From contig JAIRTS010000195.1 in NCBI GenBank assembly GCA_031254795.1, forward strand, positions 1 through 10,254: 10,254 bases of DNA, written 5' to 3'. Source of the stretch: Treponema sp. (lineage in GTDB: Bacteria > Spirochaetota > Spirochaetia > Treponematales > Breznakiellaceae). Of the stretch, positions 1 through 6,431 are shown in pieces (position 1 is the first letter of the stretch; every line of letters starts with the position of its first letter). A program made the translations under genes and the position numbers. The notes beneath the pieces were generated by a model. It ran no database searches. It saw nothing but the letters and a program-made list of their open reading frames with translations, and had not been told where the DNA came from.

Positions 1-198
1 AGGTATAACTGTCTCTAGAAGCCATTATCCTGGGACAGGGGAATTCACGCGTATATCACTGTTTAGCTTGCCTCCTCCCCGTCGTTAATTCTCCACCGCG
101 CGGCGGCAATATTGTTTTCTCATTTCCTCCATGCGTTTTGGCTTGTCCCATGTCAGAACGGCGTGTGTTTGTGAAGAAGTCAATTCAAAGGAGCGTCT
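1..198. other. Upstream leader without a recognisable gene
   Basis: I find no supported gene here. One + strand frame stays open from about base 2 to a TAA near 86, but its translation resembles nothing I know. No convincing -35/-10 pair is visible, so the promoter of the first gene may lie further left. Bases 31-40 contain a short fragment matching the reverse complement of the CCTGTCCCA core found in the hairpin repeats at 3880-3936. This may be a decayed repeat copy. The ribosome binding site of the first gene is at 187-193. Confidence 0.5.
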
Positions 199-2277
199 AT
201 GGATTTTATCATCTCGCTGATAGCGTGTCCGCTGGGGTGGATCATGCGGTTGTGCTACGGCTTGACGCGAAACTATGGGGCGGCGATCATCCTGTTCGCC
301 CTGCTCACGAAGATAATTCTGTTGCCAATAGCGTTGGCCGCGCAGAAGAACTCGGTCAAGATGGTCAAGCTCAAGCCGCGTCTTGACGAGGTCAAAGTCC
401 GCCATCAGGGAGACAAGGAGCGCATAGCGGAGGAGCAGATCAAAATCTACGAAAGCGAGAGATACAGCCCGGCTTTGGGCTGCCTGCCGCTTCTCCTCCA
501 GATACCGCTTGTCATCGGGCTTATCAACGTCATCTACAACCCGCTGACCCATCTCTTGGGGCTCGACGCGGGCGTTGTCGACGCCTTGCTCGCCAAAACA
601 GCGGAAATCCTGCGGACGGACGACCTCGGCGCCGCCGCGCACATAAAAATAATAGAAGCCGTCTCCAATCCCGCGCGTCTTTCCCAGTGGCGAATGTTTT
701 ACGGCGGCGAAACGCTCGGCGCGTTGCAAAAAATTCGTTCCTTGCGCCTTGTTTTTCTCGGCGCGGACCTCACCCAAACGCCGACTCTGCCGCCGGAGGG
801 CAGACTGCTCGCCATCCCGATACTGGCGTGCCTAAGCGCGTTCGCGCTGTGCATGGCGCAAAACAGAGCCAACGTGTTGCAGCGGGAGCAGGGCGAAGTG
901 AGTCAGTGGCTTATGACCGCGTTTCTGACAGGGTTTTCATGGTATTTCACACTCTCGGTTCCGGCGGGCGTGGGGTTGTACTGGATTTTCAGCAACCTGT
1001 TCGGCGTGGCGCAGTTGTATATTCTGAACGCGCTGTACGACCCGCGGAAATATATAGACTGCGGCGCGGCCAGAGCGCGGGTGGACGAGGGCGAGGATGA
1101 AAACGGGGGAAAGAAAGCCCGCGAGAAAAAAGAAAACAAGCGGAGGGAGGACGCGGATTTTCACCGTTTCTTCGCGACGGAGAACAAACAACTGGTGTTT
1201 TACTCGGAGAAAAGCGGTTTTTACAAGTATTTTGAGAACGTCATAGAATACATTTTGCGGAGCTCGGACATCGTGATCCACTATGTGACGAGCGATCCGG
1301 GCGACGCGATATTCAGGAGGAGCGATCCGAAGATCGCGCCGTATTACATTGGGGAGTTGAGGCTCATACCGTTTATGATGAGGATGGACGCGGACATGGT
1401 GGTGATGACCATGCCCGATTTGGAGCGAATGCACATAAAACGCTCGCGGACGCGCAAGGATGTGGAGTATGTGTATATGTTTCATGGGCCGCTCAGCTTC
1501 ATCAACACAATACGGCACGGGGCGCTCGATTATTATGACACCATATTTTGTACCGGCAAGCATCATGTTTTGGAAGCGCGCGAAAGCGAGAGGCTTTACA
1601 ACCTTCCGGCTAAAAGGCTGGTGGAGTGCGGCTACGGCGTCATAGAGAATATGCGGGAGCGGTATCTTGCGCGTCGTGAATTCTATAACAACAAGCCCCT
1701 GCGTCGCGTTTTAATCGCGCCCTCATGGCATTATGACAATATTTTGGACAGTTGCCTTGACGAACTGTTGCCGGCGCTGCTTCACAAAGGGTGGCAGGTA
1801 ATTTTGCGCCCGCACCCTGAGTATATAAAACGGTTTGGAGAGAAATGGAATGCGATTGTGGCGAAATATGGGAAAGAAGCGGGGGATGACTTTATAATTG
1901 AGGCGGATTTTTCTTCCAATGAGACGGTGTACGGCGCGGACGCGCTTATTTCCGACTGGTCGTGGATAGCCTACGAATTCGCCCTCGCGGTTGAAAAGCC
2001 GGCGCTGTTTGTCAATACGGAAATGAAAACGCCCAACCCCCGCTGGAGCGAGTTGCCGCTGAAGCCGTTGAATCTGGCGTTGCGAAGCGAGATCGGGATC
2101 CAACTGGAGAAAAATGAGGTGGGAAGAGCCGAGGGCGCCGTCAGAGAATTATTGGACAAAGCGTCAGACTATACGGAAAAGATAAGAAAGATCAGAGAGG
2201 AGCATCTGTTTAATTTTGGAAAAAGCGGAGAGATCGGCGGGAGATATATTATTGAGCGGCTGCGAGGAGGCGTATAG
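199..2277 (+). CDS. YidC/Oxa1-like membrane domain fused to CDP-glycerol glycerophosphotransferase-like domain
   Basis: The 692-residue protein has two parts. Residues 1-285 look like a short Gram-positive-type YidC/Oxa1 insertase: a first membrane segment near 25-48, a charged cytoplasmic loop, the motif GCLPLLLQIP at 94-103, and later membrane segments near 204-220 and 237-280, including VPAGVGLYWIFSN. Lys38 sits where the groove arginine of YidC is usually found. A highly charged linker (290-318) leads to residues 319-692, a TagF-like CDP-glycerol:poly(glycerophosphate) glycerophosphotransferase domain. It shows MFHGPLS (427-433), APSWH (507-511), LRPHPEY (536-542) and SDWSWIAYEFA (585-595). 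A YidC C-terminus faces the cytoplasm, which suits a transferase using CDP-activated donors at the inner leaflet. The ATG at 199 has AAAGGAG at 187-193. The next gene starts 3 bases after the stop. The two families are clear. The donor, the acceptor and any remaining insertase activity are unknown. Confidence 0.9.
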   Translation: MDFIISLIACPLGWIMRLCYGLTRNYGAAIILFALLTKIILLPIALAAQKNSVKMVKLKPRLDEVKVRHQGDKERIAEEQIKIYESERYSPALGCLPLLLQIPLVIGLINVIYNPLTHLLGLDAGVVDALLAKTAEILRTDDLGAAAHIKIIEAVSNPARLSQWRMFYGGETLGALQKIRSLRLVFLGADLTQTPTLPPEGRLLAIPILACLSAFALCMAQNRANVLQREQGEVSQWLMTAFLTGFSWYFTLSVPAGVGLYWIFSNLFGVAQLYILNALYDPRKYIDCGAARARVDEGEDENGGKKAREKKENKRREDADFHRFFATENKQLVFYSEKSGFYKYFENVIEYILRSSDIVIHYVTSDPGDAIFRRSDPKIAPYYIGELRLIPFMMRMDADMVVMTMPDLERMHIKRSRTRKDVEYVYMFHGPLSFINTIRHGALDYYDTIFCTGKHHVLEARESERLYNLPAKRLVECGYGVIENMRERYLARREFYNNKPLRRVLIAPSWHYDNILDSCLDELLPALLHKGWQVILRPHPEYIKRFGEKWNAIVAKYGKEAGDDFIIEADFSSNETVYGADALISDWSWIAYEFALAVEKPALFVNTEMKTPNPRWSELPLKPLNLALRSEIGIQLEKNEVGRAEGAVRELLDKASDYTEKIRKIREEHLFNFGKSGEIGGRYIIERLRGGV
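2265..2270 (+). promoter_or_regulatory. Ribosome binding site for the GTG start at 2280
   Basis: A perfect AGGAGG lies inside the last codons of the preceding gene, 9 bases before GTG at 2280. It supports the GTG start and translational coupling of the two genes. Confidence 0.7.
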
Positions 2278-2279
2278 GC

Positions 2280-3011
2280 GTGGAATATGGGTATATTACG
2301 GACAACAATTTGGAAAACAGACAGTCTTACCAATACAGCGGTTTTCAGGGAGAGTCGTTTCTCGCCGCATACAAAGAAAGCAGAAACTTGTCAGTTCTAA
2401 AAGGCTCGCCTGTCATTCAAGAGAATGAATTGGCGGATTACTGCGCGAATATAGCAAAGGATTATTACTCAAAACCGGTTAAGGGAGAATATATTGTCTT
2501 GCGTCGTGAGCTTTGCGCGTTTCTCCTGTGTATGTTAAATCAACAACCCCGCCCTAAAGGGACGGGGTATGTTGGTTCTGATAGGCATGGATTGTATGCG
2601 GGATCCAATACCCTTGAACCGAAAGCGGATGCCGCTATTGAAACCGCCCTAAAGGGCGGGGTATTGGACCCGCCTGCGAATAAAAGCGGGGGAGAAGCAG
2701 AATACTCAATGTTTGACGGGATTGTCAAGACATTTGAAGTCCGAAAACGGTTATACCACTGTTATAATAGCAATTTCAGGCCATTGGACGAGAGTGATTT
2801 TTACGATTGCGGCTTGTATCCGCTGTTCGGTTGTGGATTGGTTTTCGCATATAAGGAAAAAAGAAATCTTAAATATCTGAATTCGCTGTTAAAGCTGGAC
2901 GACACCTTGATCTCTTTGAAAGACAAATTAAATAATTTCGAGCTTGAGACATTGCGGTATTTATTGTCTGAGGAAATGCGGATGGTTCAGGCGGTTTATC
3001 ATGGCGTCTAA
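2280..3011 (+). CDS. Uncharacterised protein interrupted in frame by a palindromic repeat
   Basis: I do not recognise this 243-residue protein. It starts at GTG 2280, directly downstream of the YidC-transferase fusion, and ends 18 bases before the formyltransferase start, so it is likely co-transcribed with both. No signal peptide or membrane segment is evident. The N-terminal part (1-87) and C-terminal part (139-243) look like ordinary soluble protein rich in Tyr, Leu and charged residues. The C-terminal part includes SMFDGIVKTFEVRKRLY (143-159) and a predicted helical tail. Residues of about 88-138 have a different character, rich in Gly, Pro, Arg and Lys, and coincide with the hairpin repeat at 2541-2691. 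That repeat adds about 50 codons without a stop. The ancestral protein was probably about 190-195 residues. Its position suggests a role in polymer synthesis or modification, but no function can be assigned. The insertion may also have inactivated it. Confidence 0.75.
   Translation: MEYGYITDNNLENRQSYQYSGFQGESFLAAYKESRNLSVLKGSPVIQENELADYCANIAKDYYSKPVKGEYIVLRRELCAFLLCMLNQQPRPKGTGYVGSDRHGLYAGSNTLEPKADAAIETALKGGVLDPPANKSGGEAEYSMFDGIVKTFEVRKRLYHCYNSNFRPLDESDFYDCGLYPLFGCGLVFAYKEKRNLKYLNSLLKLDDTLISLKDKLNNFELETLRYLLSEEMRMVQAVYHGV
2541..2691. repeat. Palindromic MITE-like element inside a coding gene
   Basis: This roughly 150-bp segment contains nested inverted repeats. Hairpin A has CCCCGCCC (2547-2554) pairing with GGGACGGGG (2559-2567) around TAAA, with one bulged A. 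Hairpin B has CCGCCC (2644-2649) pairing with GGGCGG (2654-2659), also around TAAA. A longer pair joins GCGGGATCCAATACCC (2598-2613) to GGGTATTGGACCCGC (2659-2673) with one bulge. The CCGCCCTAAAGGG core therefore occurs twice in direct orientation. No transposase is encoded. Such G/C hairpins resemble the ends or non-autonomous derivatives of IS200/IS605-type elements or REP-like repeats, but the family is uncertain. The edges are approximate, and I found no clear target duplication. Confidence 0.65.
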
Positions 3012-3016
3012 AGAAC

Positions 3017-3023
3017 AGGAGGG
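3017..3023 (+). promoter_or_regulatory. Ribosome binding site for the GTG start at 3030
   Basis: AGGAGGG lies 6 bases upstream of GTG 3030. It supports this non-ATG start for the formyltransferase-like gene. Confidence 0.7.
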
Positions 3024-3029
3024 AGCGAA

Positions 3030-3614
3030 GTGCAAGGCGCGCTGAAAGATGTTTGTTTAGTCGCCGCGAACACAGTTCGAACGAAGGCGTATATCCAAGT
3101 TTTGTGCAGGGAAGGAATAAAGATTAATAAATGCTACATTCTTTCTCCTGAGCCACAATCTGTTTTCTTGGAAAAAGAGCGGCGGGTGTCGTCATGCAAG
3201 AAAGACGGGCGATATTTTGATAAAGACGAGCCGGTTGTCTTCACATTGGAACGAAATAATATACCGTTTGAAATATTGCTGTCTGATAATATCAATGACG
3301 ATTCCGTCGTTAAAAGACTGCGAGGCATTGCTGAGAAATATATAATATATTCAGGATTCGGCGGGCAATTGCTGAAACCGCGCTTGTTTGAGACGGGCAA
3401 GAAATTTCTGCATGTTCACGCCGGACGGCTGCCGGAATACCGTGGCAGTACTACGGTCTATTACAGCATATTAATGGAAAATGCATGCGGGGCAAGCGCG
3501 ATTTTTCTCACTCCCGAAATTGACGAGGGAAATGTCATAACCGCCTCTTCGTTTGCCCCCCCCCCCCCCATGTGGATATTGATTATATATATGATCCATA
3601 TATACGGGCCATGA
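3030..3614 (+). CDS. Formyltransferase-like protein, main part, truncated by frameshift at a poly-C tract
   Basis: The 194-residue reading frame encodes most of a methionyl-tRNA-formyltransferase-like (formyl_transf_N) fold, of the kind found in surface-polysaccharide clusters, where such enzymes N-formylate amino sugars using 10-formyltetrahydrofolate. Visible motifs are SGFGGQLL (108-115), HVHAGRLPEYRG (128-139), matching the family NxHxSxLPxYRG signature, and EIDEGNVI (163-170). The usual catalytic Asn position appears to be His128 here. The frame is genuine up to about residue 176. It then runs through 14 C into a 14-residue tail unrelated to the family and stops at 3612. One extra C, or two fewer, would join it to the C-terminal frame at 3572-3781 and give a protein of about 250 residues. 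I interpret this as a phase-variable gene in the OFF state. A homopolymer sequencing error is the main alternative. The substrate is unknown. Confidence 0.8.
   Translation: MQGALKDVCLVAANTVRTKAYIQVLCREGIKINKCYILSPEPQSVFLEKERRVSSCKKDGRYFDKDEPVVFTLERNNIPFEILLSDNINDDSVVKRLRGIAEKYIIYSGFGGQLLKPRLFETGKKFLHVHAGRLPEYRGSTTVYYSILMENACGASAIFLTPEIDEGNVITASSFAPPPPMWILIIYMIHIYGP
3556..3569 (+). repeat. Homopolymeric C(14) tract within a coding gene
   Basis: Fourteen consecutive C follow GTTTG in the formyltransferase-like gene. Long poly-C/poly-G runs inside surface-structure genes are classic slipped-strand mispairing sites. With 14 C the upstream frame terminates at 3614. With 15 or 12 C it reads Pro-rich, then His-Val-Asp-Ile-Asp, and continues in the conserved downstream frame. 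The tract therefore acts as an apparent ON/OFF switch. Confidence 0.85.
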
Positions 3615-3781
3615 CGCTAAAAAAGGCGCTGGAAGAATATAGTGAAAAGGGCGAATTCACAGAGACAAGACAAGAGCCTGAAAAAGGAGACACGTATTAT
3701 ATCATTCATCCGGTTCTCAAACATATCGCTCTGTTAAAGGTAGAGCATGGATGCGGAGTTGACGGTTCTGGCAGAAACTAA
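3572..3781 (+). pseudogene. Out-of-frame C-terminal part of the formyltransferase-like gene
   Basis: This stretch encodes about 69 residues beginning Val-Asp-Ile-Asp-Tyr and containing DPYIRAMTLKKALEEY, which reads like the C-terminal helical region of sugar formyltransferase-like proteins. It lies in the +2 frame relative to the frame starting at 3030 and is separated from it only by the poly-C run. No ribosome binding site precedes the GTG at 3572, so it is unlikely to be a separate gene. It is best read as the 3' end of the same gene, expressed only when the tract length changes. Confidence 0.7.
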
Positions 3782-3879
3782 AATGTTTTTATAAAAGAGG
3801 CTTTCCCAAAACTTCAGTTTTTGGGAAAGCAACCGTGAAATTCGCGGTTTTGCAAGGCTGAAAGCCTGAAAAACCGCAA

Positions 3880-3936
3880 GAGCCTGTCCCAAAACCGTGC
3901 GCGTAGCGTACAGTCAATTAGTTTTGGGACAGGCTC
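3880..3936. repeat. Inverted repeat of the CTGTCCCAAAAC family
   Basis: GAGCCTGTCCCAAAAC (3880-3895) is perfectly complementary to GTTTTGGGACAGGCTC (3921-3936), with a 25-base loop beginning CGTGCGC. The element at 7030-7071 has a related stem and a loop also beginning GTGCGC. The hairpin at 3800-3830 shares the TTTCCCAAAAC core. This looks like a dispersed palindromic repeat family of the host rather than a site for one gene. Confidence 0.7.
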
Positions 3937-4021
3937 AAAAGTAATATTATGGAAAACTATCCGCTCTAAAACTCCCAAGCATGAGATATTCTTGGGAGCC
4001 ACGCTATTGAAACGGCGGATA

Positions 4022-4052
4022 TAGACATTTGTTTTTTACATGCCAATATAAT
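4022..4052 (+). promoter_or_regulatory. Possible sigma-70 promoter for the glutamine kinase-like gene
   Basis: A perfect TATAAT lies at 4047-4052, about 48 bases before the start codon. The best -35 candidate is TAGACA at 4022-4027, giving a long 19-base spacer, so this call is tentative. The region between it and the upstream gene is full of hairpins, which fits a separate transcription unit. Confidence 0.4.
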
Positions 4053-4085
4053 TTACAAGGTAGAACAATCGGAGTTTGTGGCAAG

Positions 4086-4092
4086 AAAGGAG
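4086..4092 (+). promoter_or_regulatory. Ribosome binding site fixing the start at 4100
   Basis: AAAGGAG is 7 bases before ATG 4100 and 4 bases before ATG 4097. It lies downstream of the alternative TTG at 4076, so it argues against the longer reading. Confidence 0.65.
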
Positions 4093-4099
4093 AAAAATG

Positions 4100-6418
4100 A
4101 TGACGAAAAGCACGAAAGCCGGGACGCTTGAAGCGTTGAGAGGGAAGCTGACCTCGGCGAAAATTCTGCCAATGGTTAGGTTCACCGTTAAAGAATGGCG
4201 TGAAAATAGGGAGGGCGTTTTAGAAAAGATATCGAGACAGAGTTGGGGGAAGGACAGCGTCATCGTACGGTCGAGCGCCCTGAATGAAGACGCCGGAGAG
4301 GAGTCGAAGGCCGGCATGTATGAGTCGGCGCTGGATGTGAGCGGCGAACAAAACATAAACGACGCGGTGGAGCGGGTGATAGCGTCGTATGGAGAGGGGC
4401 AAACGGCGGATGATGAGGTGTTCATTCAGCCTATGTTGCGAAATGTCGCGTCAAGCGGGGTGCTGTTTACGACGGATCCCAATACGGGCGGGAATTATTA
4501 TGTGGTTAATTATGATGACAAGAGCGGTTCGACGTCTTCGGTCACATCGGGATTGGGGGCCGATATAAAAATCTTTTACCGATTTAAGGGATACGGAGGG
4601 GCGACGGGCTTTTCCGTTCTGGACAAGGTGACGGCGGCGGCTGAAGAAATAGAGGGGTGGTTTGGGGGTCGGGCGTTGGACATTGAATTCGCGGTCGCCG
4701 CCAGGCGCGAGGTGTATATATTGCAGGTCAGGCCGTTGGTCATGAGACAAGCGGGGAAAGATGTCGCCAAGCAGGATGCGGCGCTAAAACGGATTGCGGG
4801 ATATATACGGAGAAGTTTGGGAAAGAAGCCGTATATTTTCGGGGAAAGGCCGGTTTACGGTGTCATGCCCGATTGGAATCCCGCGGAAATTATCGGCGTG
4901 CGCCCAAAGCCATTGGCGTTGTCCCTGTATAAAAATTTGGTTACGGACGGGACGTGGGCGTATCAGCGGGACAGCTATGGCTATAAAGATTTGCGCTCGT
5001 TTCCGCTGATAGTAGATTTCGCGGGATTGCCGTATATAGACACGAGAGTGAGTTTCAATTCGTTCATTCCCAAAAGCATAGAGGCGGATTTGGCGGACAA
5101 GCTGGTGAATTATTACCTGAGCCAGTTGATAGAGCATCCGGAGATGCACGACAAGGTTGAATTTGAAATCATATTTTCCTGTTACACGTTTGATTTGGAG
5201 GAGCGAGTGGAGGCGTTGCGAAAGTACGGCTTTAGCCAAGAGGAGCGCCGGAAGCTGGCGGAGAGTCTGCGGCAATTGACTAATCACATTATTGACGTGG
5301 ACAACGGGCTGTGGACGGTGGACGCTGGCAAGATAGACATTCTGAAGCGGCGGCGTCAGGAAATAATGGACAGCGATCTAAGCCGCGTTGGAAAGGTGTA
5401 CTGGCTGTTGGAAGACTGTCGGCGCTATGGGACGTTGCCGTTTGCCGGGCTTGCGCGGGCTGGATTTGTCGCGGTGCAGATGCTGAAGTCGTTTGTTTCC
5501 TGCGGGGTGTTTTCACGGGAAGAATACAATGGGTATATAGCCAGCCTGAATACGGTGAGCACGAATATGGCGAAAGACTTCGCCCAATTGAGGAAAGAGG
5601 CGTTTTTGAGCGAATATGGACATTTGCGACCAGGGATGTATGATATATGTTCTCCCCGGTATGACGAGGCGCCGGATCGCTACTTCAATTGGGAAAACGC
5701 GAGAAATACAGCGTCGTATGAACGGGAGTTTCGTTTGACGGTTTCCCAGTTGGAACGCATTAGAATATTGCTGAAAAAGTTCGATTTGTCTGACGATGTG
5801 CTGGGGCTCTTTCAATTTTTGAAAGGCGCCATAGAAGGGCGTGAGTATTCGAAATTTGTATTTTCAAAAAACGTTTCCGACGCGCTGGTAATGATTGGCG
5901 AGATCGGATCTGAATACGGATTTGCCAAAGAAGACCTTTCTTATATGGATATTGAAATATGGAAGGGGTTGTATAATTCTGAAAAGGATGTGGGCGACAG
6001 CATGGCGAAATCAATAGCGCAAGGGAAGGAGCGTTATCAAGACACGCTGGGCTTCACTATGCCGCCGGTGATCACAAAGCCGGATGATTGTTATTATTTC
6101 CATTTGAGTGACGCTTCTCCGAATTTTATCACATTGAACAAGGCGGCGGGGCCGGTATGCTTTGAAACTGACGGCAAGCTGGAAGGCTCCATTCTGATGA
6201 TACCAAGCGCGGATCCCGGTTATGACTGGATATTTTCAAAAAACATAGCGGGCTTCATTACAAAATATGGCGGCGCGAATTCGCACATGTCGATCCGCGC
6301 TGGCGAATTGTCGCTTCCGGCTATTGTGGGAGCGGGCGAGAAGCTTTATAACCGGCTCGCGCAAGCGGAATATCTTGAGCTGGACTGCGCGCTCAAAAAG
6401 GTGGAAATAATCAGATGA
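4100..6418 (+). CDS. PEP synthase-like kinase, probable L-glutamine kinase of phosphoramidate biosynthesis (Cj1418-like)
   Basis: The 772-residue protein has the architecture of phosphoenolpyruvate synthase-type dikinases. The N-terminal ATP-grasp domain shows RSSALNED (57-64), IQPM (109-112), LDIEFA (193-198) and LQVRPL (208-213). MPDWNPAEIIG at 256-266 begins a long helical middle region. The C-terminal swivelling phosphohistidine domain carries GGANSHMSIRA with the catalytic His729. A pyruvate-binding TIM-barrel domain is absent, so it is not a true PEP synthase. The same layout and size are seen in Campylobacter jejuni Cj1418, which converts ATP and L-glutamine to L-glutamine phosphate, AMP and Pi. 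The next two genes match its pathway partners Cj1417 and Cj1416, which makes this assignment attractive. Alternative: a rifampicin-phosphotransferase-like or other PEP-synthase-like kinase with a different substrate. ATG 4100 is chosen for its spacing from AAAGGAG; 4097 is equally in frame. The next gene begins 13 bases after the stop. Confidence 0.85.
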   Translation: MTKSTKAGTLEALRGKLTSAKILPMVRFTVKEWRENREGVLEKISRQSWGKDSVIVRSSALNEDAGEESKAGMYESALDVSGEQNINDAVERVIASYGEGQTADDEVFIQPMLRNVASSGVLFTTDPNTGGNYYVVNYDDKSGSTSSVTSGLGADIKIFYRFKGYGGATGFSVLDKVTAAAEEIEGWFGGRALDIEFAVAARREVYILQVRPLVMRQAGKDVAKQDAALKRIAGYIRRSLGKKPYIFGERPVYGVMPDWNPAEIIGVRPKPLALSLYKNLVTDGTWAYQRDSYGYKDLRSFPLIVDFAGLPYIDTRVSFNSFIPKSIEADLADKLVNYYLSQLIEHPEMHDKVEFEIIFSCYTFDLEERVEALRKYGFSQEERRKLAESLRQLTNHIIDVDNGLWTVDAGKIDILKRRRQEIMDSDLSRVGKVYWLLEDCRRYGTLPFAGLARAGFVAVQMLKSFVSCGVFSREEYNGYIASLNTVSTNMAKDFAQLRKEAFLSEYGHLRPGMYDICSPRYDEAPDRYFNWENARNTASYEREFRLTVSQLERIRILLKKFDLSDDVLGLFQFLKGAIEGREYSKFVFSKNVSDALVMIGEIGSEYGFAKEDLSYMDIEIWKGLYNSEKDVGDSMAKSIAQGKERYQDTLGFTMPPVITKPDDCYYFHLSDASPNFITLNKAAGPVCFETDGKLEGSILMIPSADPGYDWIFSKNIAGFITKYGGANSHMSIRAGELSLPAIVGAGEKLYNRLAQAEYLELDCALKKVEIIR

Positions 6419-6431
6419 CGCGGGGACTAAG

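Larger units (their letters stand above)
3782..4096. other. Intergenic region packed with hairpin repeats
   Basis: This 315-base gap holds no supported gene. It contains four inverted repeats in a row. The first is a perfect 12-bp stem (3800-3811 with 3819-3830). The second is 8 bp (3844-3851 with 3870-3877) with an inner 5-bp stem. The third is a perfect 16-bp stem (3880-3895 with 3921-3936). The fourth is 8 bp (3972-3979 with 3991-3998). None is followed by a T-run typical of an intrinsic terminator, though the stems could still stop or stabilise transcripts. The end of the gap carries a possible promoter and the ribosome binding site of the next gene. Confidence 0.75.

Noticed and set aside
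85..777. Long minus-strand open frame of 230 codons opposite the YidC part
   Set aside because: It lies fully opposite a strongly supported membrane-protein gene, has an unnatural charged composition with no motifs, and is a by-product of codon bias in a GC-rich gene.
2541..2691. CRISPR array or intrinsic terminator pair
   Set aside because: There are only two related cores with different flanks and no regular spacers, and the stems lack T-runs and lie inside an open reading frame.
3880..3936. Rho-independent terminator after the formyltransferase gene
   Set aside because: The 16-bp stem is strong, but the loop is 25 bases and no U-rich tail follows. Related copies elsewhere show it is a repeat element.
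3949..4020. Small open frame or gene remnant downstream of the hairpin repeat
   Set aside because: The ATG at 3949 stops after six codons. The next stretch could be a decayed coding fragment but shows no recognisable motif.
4076..4099. Extended TTG start for the glutamine kinase-like gene
   Set aside because: The extra residues overlap the ribosome binding site AAAGGAG at 4086-4092, which is correctly placed for ATG 4100, and no binding site precedes the TTG.
4100..6418. True phosphoenolpyruvate synthase or pyruvate phosphate dikinase
   Set aside because: The C-terminal PEP/pyruvate-binding barrel is missing and the protein ends soon after the phosphohistidine domain, so only the ATP-grasp and swivelling domains are shared.
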